Of a stretch of DNA of 64,000 nt, positions 1 to 7,757 are shown piece by piece. A program made the position numbers and the translations under genes. A model generated the notes under the pieces. The model was not told where the DNA came from. It was given only the letters and a program-made list of their open reading frames with translations, and made no database searches. Source of the stretch: Caulobacter segnis ATCC 21756. Its GTDB lineage: Bacteria; Pseudomonadota; Alphaproteobacteria; Caulobacterales; Caulobacteraceae. The stretch's first letter is position 1. Each line of letters opens with the position of its first letter. The stretch covers positions 3,782,001-3,846,000 of the forward strand of contig NC_014100.1 of the NCBI RefSeq assembly GCF_000092285.1. The letters run 5' to 3'.

Positions 1-760
1 AGGACGCCCCGCCGCTCGACACGCTGGTCGTTTCGGGCGGCGCGACGGGGTCAGGGTCCCGGCGACCTGCCCCGAGACCCAGGAATTCGTCCGCAAGGCC
101 GGGCGCGAGGCGCGCCGCGTCGCCTCGGTCTGTTCGGGGAGCTATGTCCTGGCCGAGGCGGGCCTGTTGGACGGCAAGCGCGCGACGACCCACTGGAGCC
201 GGACCAAGGACTTCCAGCGCCGCTATCCGAACGTGCGACTGGAGCCCGACCGCATCTGGATCCAGGACGGCAAGGTGTGGAGCTCGGCGGGCATCACCGC
301 GGGCATCGACCTGTCGCTGGCCCTGATCGGCGCGGACCTCGGCGAGGCCATCGCCCGCCGCACGGCCCAGCAGCTGGTGGTCTATCACCACCGCCCCGGC
401 GGTCAGTCGCAGCACTCGGCGCTGATCGACCTGCGCCCCGGCCGCTTCGACGCCCTGCTGTCGTGGGCGCGGCAGAACCTGGCCGAGCCGCTCAGCGTCG
501 AGCAGTTGGCCGACCGCGCGGCCATGAGCCCCCGCAACTTCGCCCGCCTGTTCGCCCAGGAGACCGGCGTCACCCCGGCCAAGGCCATCGAGCGCCTGCG
601 CGTCGAGGCCGCCCGCGCCCTGCTCGACAGCGGTCCGCTGCAGGTCGAGGACGTGGCGCTGGAGACGGGCTTTGGCGATCCCGAACGCATGCGTCGGGCC
701 TTCCTCCGCGCCTTCGGCCAGCCGCCGCAGGCGCTACGACGATCGGCGAGGGCGGGGTGA
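1..760 (+). CDS. GlxA-type transcriptional regulator, 3' part, apparent frameshift
   Basis: This is the end of an AraC-type regulator with an N-terminal DJ-1/PfpI (glutamine-amidotransferase-like) domain; the start lies left of the window. The frame ending at 760 shows the DJ-1 nucleophile region (VASVCSGSYVLAEAGLLDG, about 125-180) and a C-terminal double helix-turn-helix of the AraC family (LSVEQLADRAAMSPRNFARL and the second HTH near LQVEDVALETGFGD). Bases 3-41 encode DAPPLDTLVVSGG, the expected beta strand before that region, but in another frame; dropping two bases at 42-43 would join the parts as VVSGGDGVRVPAT. It is therefore a frameshifted gene or a sequencing error. Such proteins are cytoplasmic DNA-binding regulators; the target here is unknown. 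Confidence 0.8.
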   Translation, partial: GRPAARHAGRFGRRDGVRVPATCPETQEFVRKAGREARRVASVCSGSYVLAEAGLLDGKRATTHWSRTKDFQRRYPNVRLEPDRIWIQDGKVWSSAGITAGIDLSLALIGADLGEAIARRTAQQLVVYHHRPGGQSQHSALIDLRPGRFDALLSWARQNLAEPLSVEQLADRAAMSPRNFARLFAQETGVTPAKAIERLRVEAARALLDSGPLQVEDVALETGFGDPERMRRAFLRAFGQPPQALRRSARAG

Positions 761-779
761 GTTTCGAGGGGAGATTTAA

Positions 780-1496
780 ATGAGGCTCTTGTTGGCGCTC
801 GCGGCCTTGATCCTGTCAGGCGCTATGAGCCTGGCCCAGGCCGGGACCTGCGAGCAGCGCTCGCCGACGGTGTTCGTCATCATGGGCGAGATAGATACGG
901 CCTTGGCGGATTGCGTGACCGCCAAGCACGCGCCGACGACCCGCGAACTCATCATCGACAGCCCTGGCGGCAAGGTGGGGCCCGCCATGGATATCGCTGA
1001 CCGCCTTTCGACTTCGACAGACCTGACGATCCGCATCACGGGACAGTGCGTATCGAGCTGCGCGAATTACATCCTGCCGATGGCGCGCCGAATGATCGCG
1101 GCGCCGAACGCGATTATCGCGCTCCACGGCGGGGTTGATCCCGCCCAGGTCGCAAAGGCCCCACCGGCGAAAGCCGAAGCCCTGCGCAGCCTCTCCGACA
1201 AGCAAAGACGCTTCGCGACGCGCCATGGCGTCCCGCCAGGGTGGCTGCTCTACCGGACGGCCGAAGCGCCCGCGCGCACGGATGGCTTGGATGGTCGGTA
1301 TCGGTGGCCGCCCGCGAACGCGACCCTATACCTTGTCGAAGCTCCGATGCTGAAATCCTGCCTGCCTTGGCTCGATATCGGCGACTATCAGGCCGAGCTC
1401 GAAGCCAACCGCCTGCTCGCCAAGGGCATCGAACGGCTCAAGCGAGACGGGCTGGTCGCCACGGGCTCGATCGTCTGCAACGGCGCAACTTGGTAG
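780..1496 (+). CDS. Secreted ClpP/crotonase-fold protein of unknown function
   Basis: A 238-residue protein with a clear Sec signal peptide (MRLLLALAALILSGAMSLAQA). The body has features of the ClpP/crotonase superfamily as seen in COG3904-type predicted periplasmic proteins: LIIDSPGGKVGPAMDIADRL (about residues 57-77) and the oxyanion/nucleophile-like stretch TGQCVSSCANYILPMA (about 89-104), followed by IIALHGG. The serine-cysteine cluster is where ClpP-fold proteases keep the catalytic serine, so a periplasmic hydrolase is possible but unproven. The ATG at 780 follows GAGGGGAGAT, a good ribosome site. It lies 20 bp after the regulator stop and may be co-transcribed, although it stands alone functionally. 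Substrate not known. Confidence 0.8.
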   Translation: MRLLLALAALILSGAMSLAQAGTCEQRSPTVFVIMGEIDTALADCVTAKHAPTTRELIIDSPGGKVGPAMDIADRLSTSTDLTIRITGQCVSSCANYILPMARRMIAAPNAIIALHGGVDPAQVAKAPPAKAEALRSLSDKQRRFATRHGVPPGWLLYRTAEAPARTDGLDGRYRWPPANATLYLVEAPMLKSCLPWLDIGDYQAELEANRLLAKGIERLKRDGLVATGSIVCNGATW

Positions 1497-1661
1497 TCAG
1501 TCCGTGCAGTGAACCTCGTCGTCGTCTTCCATCGCCTCCTGGACGCGGTGGGCGATCGCCGTAGCGCCGGCGTCGTCGGCGGCGATGTCGCCCTGGTCCT
1601 TGCGGTCGGCCGAAGCCTTGGCCAGGGCGTCCTCGGTCTCGTCTTCGGTGGGTTGGGTCAT
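1497..1661 (-). CDS. Small acidic hypothetical protein (54 aa)
   Basis: A 54-residue, strongly acidic protein beginning MTQPTEDETEDALAKASADR and ending EDDDEVHCTD. The start at 1661 is chosen because AGGAGAT lies just upstream at the right distance; a longer in-frame extension to 1886 looks non-coding (Gly/Arg-rich, no ribosome site). It has no signal peptide, no membrane segment and a single cysteine near the end. I do not recognise a family. It converges with the ClpP-fold gene, with the two stops adjacent at 1496/1497. Confidence 0.6.
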   Translation of the reverse strand: MTQPTEDETEDALAKASADRKDQGDIAADDAGATAIAHRVQEAMEDDDEVHCTD

Positions 1662-1924
1662 CGGGATCTCCTGTGAACTCAGGAGTCTAAGGCCCGGCGC
1701 GCGGGACTGTTCCGAACGAATCAGGCCGCCGCGGGGTTCGCCGGCAGGAACGGCGAAACCGCCGCCATGGCCCGCTCGACATAGGCCTCCTTTCGCCGGC
1801 CGGCGCGACGTAGCGGACGGCCACCACGCCGGTCTAGGCGCGCCGCAGCCCGGGCTCTGGGCTTGACCCGTCGCGTCCGCGGGCATCTGATCAGCGATAA
1901 CAAAGATACGGGAGGGACGACATC

Positions 1925-2725
1925 ATGGCCGCGAACGGTCGCAAGAGCATCTTTATCACCGGGGCGGCCAGCGGCATCGGCCTGGCCTGCGCCAAGCGTT
2001 TCGCGGCCGAGGGCTGGTTCGTGGGCCTGTCGGATATCGATCAGACGGGGCTGAAGGCCGCCCTCCTGGCGATCGGCGCGAGCAACGGCTCGATCCATCC
2101 GCTGGACGTGCGGGATCGGCAAGCTTGGGAGAACGCGCTGGGCGAGTTCGGGCGCGAGACCGGCGGCAAGGCCGACGTGCTGCTGAACAACGCCGGCGTC
2201 GCGCGCTTCGGCGTGTTGGAGGACATGTCCGACGCCGATTGCGACATCCAGATCGACGTCAACATCAAGGGCGTGATCAACGGCGCGCGGACCGGTCTGC
2301 CGCTGCTGAAGGCCGTGGGCGGGCGGCTGATCAACATCGCCTCATGCGCGGGACTCTATGGCGCGCCCAAGCTGGCGGTCTATTCGGCGACCAAGTTCGC
2401 GGTGCGCGGCCTCTCGGAAGCCCTCGACGTCGAATACGCCCGTCACGGCGTCAGCGTCGCCTGCGTCATGCCATGGTTCATCGAGACGCCGATCCTGAAC
2501 GCCGGGGCGTCAGGCACGAACGAGCACATGAGCGACGCCCTGCGCGCCGGGGGCCTGGAGGTCTATCCCGTCGAGGACGCCGCCCAGGTCGTCTGGGAGG
2601 CCGCGCAGGGCAAGGCCCTGCACTACTTCGTGGGCAAGCGGGCCAAGCAGATGCGCTTCGCTTCCAGCCATATGCCCGGCGTCGTCAGGAAGCAGCTCCG
2701 CTCCCGGCCCCTACTGTCGACTTGA
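1925..2725 (+). CDS. SDR family NAD(P)-dependent oxidoreductase
   Basis: A 266-residue classical short-chain dehydrogenase/reductase. The cofactor motif TGAASGIG is at residues 12-19, NNAG at 88-91, and the catalytic set N113, S140, Y153 and K157 (YSATK) is complete. The acidic residue after beta-strand 2 (LSDID) suggests NAD(H) preference. It ends with a basic tail that overlaps the oppositely oriented cell-wall hydrolase gene by about 40 bp. Substrate cannot be read from the sequence. The upstream 260 bp carries no clear gene. A cytoplasmic redox enzyme is a safe call. Confidence 0.9.
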   Translation: MAANGRKSIFITGAASGIGLACAKRFAAEGWFVGLSDIDQTGLKAALLAIGASNGSIHPLDVRDRQAWENALGEFGRETGGKADVLLNNAGVARFGVLEDMSDADCDIQIDVNIKGVINGARTGLPLLKAVGGRLINIASCAGLYGAPKLAVYSATKFAVRGLSEALDVEYARHGVSVACVMPWFIETPILNAGASGTNEHMSDALRAGGLEVYPVEDAAQVVWEAAQGKALHYFVGKRAKQMRFASSHMPGVVRKQLRSRPLLST

Positions 2726-3839
2726 GGCCGTCCAGCGGCGCGCGGTCGGCCGAGATCGCGATCGGCTTGGGTCCGACGGCCTTGTCGGCGGCCGGAACCA
2801 ACGCCTTCACGGCGGCGGCGATCGGGGCCGAGGCCGGCTCCGGCGCCGGGCCGATCGGACCACCCTGTCCGCCCGGAACCGAGGCCTGCTCGAGGCGGCC
2901 CAGCGCGCTGGCGGCGTAAGCCACCGGCGGCTTCCCGTCGGCGGTCAGGCTGGCGATCTCCGACGGCGCGATGTCCTCGACCGTGGGCACGCGGGCCGAC
3001 GACGCGCCGTGGCGTCCGAAGCGATAGAAGATGTGCATCCCCACCTGCGCCACGCGCATCAGGCGCGGCCCCCAGATGGGCGAGACGTTGATGGTGTGGA
3101 AGTGGGTGGCCGAACCGACCTGGTTGGACATGTCGCCCGCCAGGGTGCGCGCGGCCATCTTGCGGGCCCGGTTCCAGGCGCTCACGTCGCGGGCGCGACG
3201 CATCGAGCCGTCGCAGGCGAAGCTGAACTGGCAGCCCGTGCGGTTGTAGGCGCCCTGGAACACGACACCGCAAACCGACTTCGGGAAGGCCGGGTGGCGC
3301 ACGCGGTTCATCACCACCTGCGCGACGGCCGCCTGGCCGCTCGGCGTCTCGCCGCGGGCCTCGTAGTAGATGGCGTCGGCCAGACACTCGAGCTCGCGCG
3401 AGCTTTCCAGGGCGTTGCCGAGTTGGAACGGGCCGGCGGCGCCGGGCGTCAAGGAGCCGAAGCTGGCCCGCAGCATCAGCGGACCGGTGCGGCCGCTTTG
3501 GCCGGGCATCAGGGTCCCACCGGCGCCTTCGAGACGCGCGGCCAATTGGGCCGACTGACGGTTACGCTGGTCTAGAGCTGCGAAAAGAAAAGGATCATGA
3601 CGCTTGGCCACGGCGAGAGCGCCGGGGTCCATACGCGTAGCCGCGCTGACCATGGCGGCGTCCGAAAAGCTTCCGGAGGCGCCATCGGCCAAGCGGGCGA
3701 CGCGGGCGTGGGTGGTGGCGGTCTGCGCCAGGCCACCCATCAGGTAAACGCCGCCCAGAGCCAGACCCGTGATGGATCCGACCAATACGGCGCCGACCAG
3801 CCCGCGCGCGTCCGCGCGCGTCTGCGACTTGATATACAA
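2685..3839 (-). CDS. SleB-type cell wall hydrolase, membrane anchored
   Basis: A protein of about 384 residues carrying a Hydrolase_2 (SleB-like) domain: ECLADAIYYEARGE followed by QAAVAQVVMNRVRHP, with the acidic residues expected for a lytic transglycosylase-like cleavage of peptidoglycan. A single membrane segment near the N-terminus (VGAVLVGSITGLALGGVYLM) places the catalytic domain in the periplasm. The C-terminal 90 residues are Ala/Pro-rich and disordered-looking. A TTG at 3839 preceded by AGGA is preferred; a GTG at 3950 would add 37 residues but has no ribosome site and an unlikely sequence. The 3' end overlaps the convergent SDR gene. Confidence 0.8.
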   Translation of the reverse strand: MYIKSQTRADARGLVGAVLVGSITGLALGGVYLMGGLAQTATTHARVARLADGASGSFSDAAMVSAATRMDPGALAVAKRHDPFLFAALDQRNRQSAQLAARLEGAGGTLMPGQSGRTGPLMLRASFGSLTPGAAGPFQLGNALESSRELECLADAIYYEARGETPSGQAAVAQVVMNRVRHPAFPKSVCGVVFQGAYNRTGCQFSFACDGSMRRARDVSAWNRARKMAARTLAGDMSNQVGSATHFHTINVSPIWGPRLMRVAQVGMHIFYRFGRHGASSARVPTVEDIAPSEIASLTADGKPPVAYAASALGRLEQASVPGGQGGPIGPAPEPASAPIAAAVKALVPAADKAVGPKPIAISADRAPLDGLKSTVGAGSGAAS

Positions 3840-4246
3840 AACTCGTGTCCTGCGCGGCGAGGGCCTCCGGCCCCCCGACAAAAACCGCTTCGAGATCCCC
3901 GGAAAAGCACTGTCGGGGAGGCCTTCGAAGCGGGGGATTGGCCGTATCACGACGTGGCCAAGATCCCGCTGTTAGCGGCTTATGAACGATTGGTGACCGA
4001 CTCGCAAGCGCTCGGGCCCCGCCCAAGGCCCCGTTGCGCGGTCGCGTCGCAGGGTCAAATCGTTAATCCGTTGAATCCGCGTGAAAAGCTGGACAGGAGC
4101 AATCGGCGATTTTTTTCGCCGTCAAAACCCTTGCGCCGCCTGATTTCCACTCAGGGTGGCGCTGACCGACCACCCTCGCCCGGCGCATCCCTGGCGGAAA
4201 AAAGGTTAATACGGAACCTTAAGCTGAGCTTTCCGGAGGGCGCCTT
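3840..4246. other. Non-coding gap between hydrolase start and HAAS-protein stop
   Basis: About 400 bp with no convincing gene. It contains a short perfect hairpin at 4104-4121 (CGGCGA and TCGCCG around a run of T) and two TTAA tetramers near 4206-4221 whose spacing (9 bp) does not match the CtrA consensus. It should carry the promoter of the minus-strand cell wall hydrolase. Confidence 0.6.
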
Positions 4247-4257
4247 TCAGCGCCCTC
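4236..4257 (-). terminator. Hairpin at the 3' end of the HAAS-protein gene
   Basis: Perfect 8-bp arms GAGGGCGC / GCGCCCTC with a 6-base loop. The stop codon of the minus-strand gene (4247-4249) sits in the loop. No T-run follows, so terminator function is an inference. Confidence 0.45.
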
Positions 4258-5218
4258 GCGAGAGGCGCCAACCATGGACCGCGACCTTGGTCAGGTTGAT
4301 GGCGGCGGCGACCCAGAGCGTGATTTCGAAGGTCAGGTCCAGGGTTCGCTGCAGGTTGGCGAGCCCTGCTTCAGAGGCGGCGGGCGCCAGGACCGTGACC
4401 AGGGGCTGGGCGGACCACAACGCCCAGACCAGGGCGACGCCGCCCACCGCGCCGACGATCTCGGCGAGATTGCGAGCAACCGTCCAGCCCGGCTTGACCA
4501 CCAGGAACAGGGACGAGATCACCTGCACGATCGCGAGCGCCAGGATCGGCCAATAGAGCTGCCGGAACACCGGGGAAACCTGCAGGAACGCCTCGCCTCC
4601 GCGCGTCTTGATCACATTGGCCACGGGGAACGTGACGACCCCCGTCCACCAGCCGATGAACAGCAGCATCACCACCAACTCGAACAGCCCGTCGAAGCGG
4701 CTCTTCACGAACCACTCTCGACTGTCGGAGACACGGGGCAGCTCGCTGACCTTCCAGCGCCGGAACCCCTCGGTCTTGATCCAGCCGCGCTCGATGGCGG
4801 CGGCGATCAGGGTGGCGGCGCCAACGAGGCTGAGCGCCGTGGGGATGAAGTCCTGGATCGTTCGGAACACCAGGCGCGCGTCGCCATGGGCCGTGAGCAC
4901 AGCGATCCCGGCCGGGATCGTCGCGGCCAGGGCGGCGATGGCCAGCAGGACCTTCACCCCGAACAGCCAGAACGGATAGATCTCGGCCCCGACCAGCGCC
5001 CGCGCGGGGCCATAGCGGCCGGCCACCGCGATCGGATGGCCGATCTCGCGCAGCAGATCCTCCATCTCGCGCTTGTCGAGCGGGCGGCCGCGCTGGGCCT
5101 CGGCGTCCTCGACGCGGTTGAGGATCAGGTCGCGCAGCTCGGCGACGATGTCCTGGCGTTGGGCCTTGGGCAGCAGGGCGGCGACGGCGCCCAGGTAACG
5201 ATCAACCAGATCGCTCAT
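4247..5218 (-). CDS. HAAS-domain multi-pass membrane protein, partner of PadR
   Basis: A 323-residue protein. The first 80 residues (LVDRYLGAVAALLPKAQRQD, then ILNRVEDAEAQ and LLREIGHPIAVAGRYG) form the soluble HAAS-like helical domain usually encoded next to PadR regulators. The rest holds about six hydrophobic segments, so it is an inner-membrane protein. The start at 5218 is chosen for its GAAGGA ribosome site; a longer start inside the PadR gene is unlikely. It lies 32 bp downstream of the PadR gene on the same strand and is surely in the same transcript. In known PadR-HAAS pairs the membrane protein is repressed by PadR and linked to envelope stress or sigma signalling; the role here is not known. 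Confidence 0.8.
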   Translation of the reverse strand: MSDLVDRYLGAVAALLPKAQRQDIVAELRDLILNRVEDAEAQRGRPLDKREMEDLLREIGHPIAVAGRYGPARALVGAEIYPFWLFGVKVLLAIAALAATIPAGIAVLTAHGDARLVFRTIQDFIPTALSLVGAATLIAAAIERGWIKTEGFRRWKVSELPRVSDSREWFVKSRFDGLFELVVMLLFIGWWTGVVTFPVANVIKTRGGEAFLQVSPVFRQLYWPILALAIVQVISSLFLVVKPGWTVARNLAEIVGAVGGVALVWALWSAQPLVTVLAPAASEAGLANLQRTLDLTFEITLWVAAAINLTKVAVHGWRLSRGR

Positions 5219-5250
5219 GTCATAGGGTCCTTCGGTGAGGGTGGCCGCGC

Positions 5251-5580
5251 TCACAGCAGCGGCTCCAGGGCGGCGTTGATCGCGCGCCATTCGTCGGCGA
5301 GGCGCGCCAGCACGGCCCGGCCCTCTTCCGACAGCTGGTAGAAACGCTTCTTGCGCTTGTCTTCCTCACGCCACTCGCTGGCCAGCAGGCCCTGGGCCTC
5401 CAGCCGGCGCAGCATGGGGTAGAGCGCGCCTTCGTCGATCTCGACGCCCACCGACGAGAGGGCCTGACGCAGGCTGTAGCCGTAGCGCTCCTCCCGCAGC
5501 TGGGCGAGGACGGCGAGGATCAGCGTCCCCCGCCGAAGCTCCTGGCGGAGCGATTCAAAGATGTCCGTATCGGTCGGCAT
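5251..5580 (-). CDS. PadR family transcriptional regulator
   Basis: A 109-residue winged-helix regulator with all PadR hallmarks: RRGTLILAVLAQLREERYGY in helix 1-2, GVEIDEGALYPMLRRLEAQG as the recognition helix, and the wing EWREEDKRKKRFYQLSEEGR. A short C-terminal helix would make the dimer. PadR proteins repress their own operon and respond to small ligands. It is the first gene of a two-gene unit with the HAAS membrane protein. The DNA just before its start (5585-5640) is dense in TGTG/CACA repeats forming inverted repeats, a likely self-operator. The ATG at 5580 fits the family length. Confidence 0.92.
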   Translation of the reverse strand: MPTDTDIFESLRQELRRGTLILAVLAQLREERYGYSLRQALSSVGVEIDEGALYPMLRRLEAQGLLASEWREEDKRKKRFYQLSEEGRAVLARLADEWRAINAALEPLL

Positions 5581-5593
5581 GAACGTGTGCGCC

Positions 5594-5634
5594 ACATAGT
5601 GTGCATCACATGGTGTGTGACGCACACTGTATGT
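5594..5634. promoter_or_regulatory. Likely PadR operator (imperfect inverted repeat)
   Basis: ACATAGTGTGC (5594-5604) and GCACACTGTATGT (5622-5634) form an inverted repeat with a 2-base insertion in one arm; between them TCACA and TGTGA form a second, nested repeat. It lies 14 bp upstream of the padR-like start and about 90 bp upstream of the divergent DUF1810 gene, so it could control both. Confidence 0.55.
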
Positions 5635-5724
5635 CACACAGTATTGGCGCGCGTCAATGGCGTAACGTGGATCGCTCGGACGCGACGCGTATTCTCCAGA
5701 GGACCACAGCGACGGGAGCCGCCC

Positions 5725-6147
5725 ATGGCCGACCTTTCCCGCTTCGTCGAGGCGCAAGCCACGACCTACCAGACCGCCCTCGCCGAGCTGCGGAGAGGAC
5801 GCAAGGAAAGCCACTGGATGTGGTTCGTCTTCCCGCAGATCCAGGGCCTGGGCTCCAGTCCGACCGCCCGGTTCTACGCGATCGCCGATCTGGCCGAGGC
5901 CCGGGCCTATCTGGAGCATCCGGTGCTGGGACCGCGCCTGCTGGAGGTCGTGGCGGCGATCAACGCCCTGCCCGGCGCCGACGCCCACGCCGTGTTCGGC
6001 GCGCCCGATGACTTGAAGCTGCGCTCGAGCCTGACCCTGTTCCAGGCCGCCGCGCCCGACGAGCCGGCGTTCGGCCAGGCGCTGGACAAGTTCTTCGGCG
6101 GCGCGCCCGATCCGCGGACGCTGGAGCAACTTGCGGCCAAACCGTAG
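5725..6147 (+). CDS. DUF1810 family protein
   Basis: A 140-residue cytoplasmic protein with the DUF1810 signature: [17 protein letters not shown] (about residues 29-45) and later [16 protein letters not shown]. Biochemical function of the family is not settled. The ATG at 5725 is chosen because GGGAG lies 9 bases upstream and the family begins here; an upstream extension reads through the operator region. It is divergent from the PadR pair, sharing about 145 bp of regulatory DNA, so PadR control is possible. Confidence 0.88.
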   Translation: MADLSRFVEAQATTYQTALAELRRGRKESHWMWFVFPQIQGLGSSPTARFYAIADLAEARAYLEHPVLGPRLLEVVAAINALPGADAHAVFGAPDDLKLRSSLTLFQAAAPDEPAFGQALDKFFGGAPDPRTLEQLAAKP

Positions 6148-6224
6148 GTAGTCGCCCCGACTGCGTTCGCGTCCCGTCGAGCGTACTATCCCGCCCAGAG
6201 GCTATAGGCTTCCGGGAGAACGCC

Positions 6225-7259
6225 ATGGATACGATGATGAAGGCCGCCGTGGTGCGGGCCTTTGGCCAGCCGCTGGTGATCGAGGATCGGCCGCGCCCCA
6301 AGCCCGGACGTGGCCAGGTGCTGGTCAAGATCGCCGCCTGTGGCGTCTGCCACACCGATCTCCACGCCGCCCACGGCGACTGGCCGATCAAGCCGTCCCT
6401 GCCCTTCGTGCCCGGACATGAAGGCGTCGGCGCGGTCGTCGAACTGGGCGAAGACGTCGAGCACCTGAAGATCGGCGACCGCGTCGGCGTGCCCTGGCTG
6501 CACACCGCCTGCGGCCGCTGCGTCCACTGCCTGGCCGGCTGGGAGACCCTCTGCGAGAAGCAGCAGAACACCGGCTATTCGGTCGACGGCGGCTTCGCCG
6601 AATACGTCCTGGCCGACGCCGACTATGTCGGGCTGATCCCGGCCAACCTCACTTTCGTCGAGGCCGCGCCGATCCTGTGCGCCGGGGTCACCGTCTATAA
6701 GGGCCTCAAGGTGCTGGACGCCAAGCCGGGCGACTGGGTGGCGATCTCGGGCGTCGGGGGCCTGGGGCACCTGGCGGTGCAATACGCCAAGGCCATGGGC
6801 TTCAAGGTCGCCGCCGTCGACGTGGCCGAAGACAAGCTGGCCCTGGCGCGCGCTCTGGGCGCCGAGCTCACGGTGGACGCCAGCCGCGAGGATCCGGTCG
6901 CCGTGTTCCAGGCCAAGGTCGGGGGCGTGCAAGGCGTGCTGGTCACGGCCGTCTCGCGCGGCGCCTTCGCCCAGGCGCTGGGCATGGTCCGGCGCGGCGG
7001 AACCGTGTCGCTGAACGGCCTGCCGCCCGGCGACTTCCCGCTGTCGATCTTCGACACCGTGCTGCGCGGCATCACCGTGCGCGGCTCGATCGTCGGCACG
7101 CGCCTGGACCTGCAGGAGGCCCTGGCCTTCGCCGCCGACGGCCGGGTCAAGGCGACGGTCTCGACCGAGGGCCTGGACGCCATCAACGACATCTTCCAAC
7201 GCATGGAGAAAGGCGCGATCGAAGGCCGGGTGGTGCTGGACTTTGAGGCCGCGCGGTGA
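6225..7259 (+). CDS. adhP: Zinc-dependent alcohol dehydrogenase AdhP
   Basis: A 344-residue medium-chain dehydrogenase/reductase. It has the catalytic zinc site (CGVCHTDLH with C39, GHE with H65 and E66, and a third cysteine in [13 protein letters not shown]), the four-cysteine structural zinc lobe ([15 protein letters not shown]) and the Rossmann motif GVGGLGHLA. Length and sequence match AdhP, which oxidises ethanol and other short alcohols with NAD+ in the cytoplasm. The stop overlaps the GTG start of the following cytochrome c gene (GTGA), so the two are translationally coupled. Confidence 0.93.
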   Translation: MDTMMKAAVVRAFGQPLVIEDRPRPKPGRGQVLVKIAACGVCHTDLHAAHGDWPIKPSLPFVPGHEGVGAVVELGEDVEHLKIGDRVGVPWLHTACGRCVHCLAGWETLCEKQQNTGYSVDGGFAEYVLADADYVGLIPANLTFVEAAPILCAGVTVYKGLKVLDAKPGDWVAISGVGGLGHLAVQYAKAMGFKVAAVDVAEDKLALARALGAELTVDASREDPVAVFQAKVGGVQGVLVTAVSRGAFAQALGMVRRGGTVSLNGLPPGDFPLSIFDTVLRGITVRGSIVGTRLDLQEALAFAADGRVKATVSTEGLDAINDIFQRMEKGAIEGRVVLDFEAAR

Positions 7260-7603
7260 GGAGCGTCCTGCTGGCGCTAGGCGCGGCGCTGGTCGCCTCC
7301 CCGGCCTTGGCGCAGGCGTCGCCCGAGAACGGCGAGCGGATCGCCCAGCGGGCCTGCGGCGGCTGCCACGCCGTGCGCGGGACCAAGAGCCCCCTCCCCG
7401 ACGCGCCGCCGTTCGCGCGGCTGCACGAACGCTATCGCAAAGGCGGCCTCGACGCGCTGCTCGACGAGGGCATGCTCGCCCCGCCCCTACCGCCCGAAGA
7501 AGGCGCGCCCCGCACCCATCCACGCATGCCGATGGCCAAGTTCGACGACGACCAGCGCGCGGACCTGAAGGCGTATCTGCAGAGCCTGGAGCCGAGGCGG
7601 TAG
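7256..7603 (+). CDS. Small periplasmic c-type cytochrome
   Basis: A 115-residue protein with a signal peptide ([21 protein letters not shown]) and one CGGCH heme-binding motif near residue 34; a methionine in HPRMPMAKF is a likely distal heme ligand. It is a class I type, probably a soluble electron carrier. The GTG at 7256 overlaps the TGA of adhP by 2 bases. A functional link with the NAD-dependent AdhP is not obvious, because that enzyme does not need a cytochrome; coupling may only reflect a shared transcript. Confidence 0.85.
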   Translation: MRSVLLALGAALVASPALAQASPENGERIAQRACGGCHAVRGTKSPLPDAPPFARLHERYRKGGLDALLDEGMLAPPLPPEEGAPRTHPRMPMAKFDDDQRADLKAYLQSLEPRR

Positions 7604-7612
7604 GGCATCGCG

Positions 7613-7750
7613 AGCGCCCCCTCCGTCACGTCGCCTATCGGCGCCGCGCCACCTCCCCCGCGAGCGGGGCAGGAGGGACGTGTTTCCTCCTCACCCGTGC
7701 AAACGGGGGAGGTGGATCGATGCGGATACGCATCGAGACGGAGGGGCCGT
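7613..7750. repeat. Palindromic dispersed repeat, copy 1
   Basis: Starts AGCGCCCCCTCCG (7613-7625) and ends with the near inverted copy CGGAGGGGCCGT; inside are CCACCTCCCCCGCGAGCGGGG and CCGTGCAAACGGGGGAGGTGG palindromes. It fills the gap between the convergent cytochrome and kinase genes. Same family as the repeats at 13772, 35816, 39810 and 44253. Confidence 0.8.
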
Positions 7751-7757
7751 CCTCCGC

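Noticed and set aside
1721..1850. A short minus-strand stretch ending KEAYVERAMAAVSPFLPAN that looks protein-like
   Set aside because: Too short, no start nearby and upstream part has no similarity to anything I recognise; possibly a gene remnant, but not supportable.
4203..4222. TTAA pair resembling a CtrA site
   Set aside because: Spacing is 9 bp, while the CtrA consensus needs 7.
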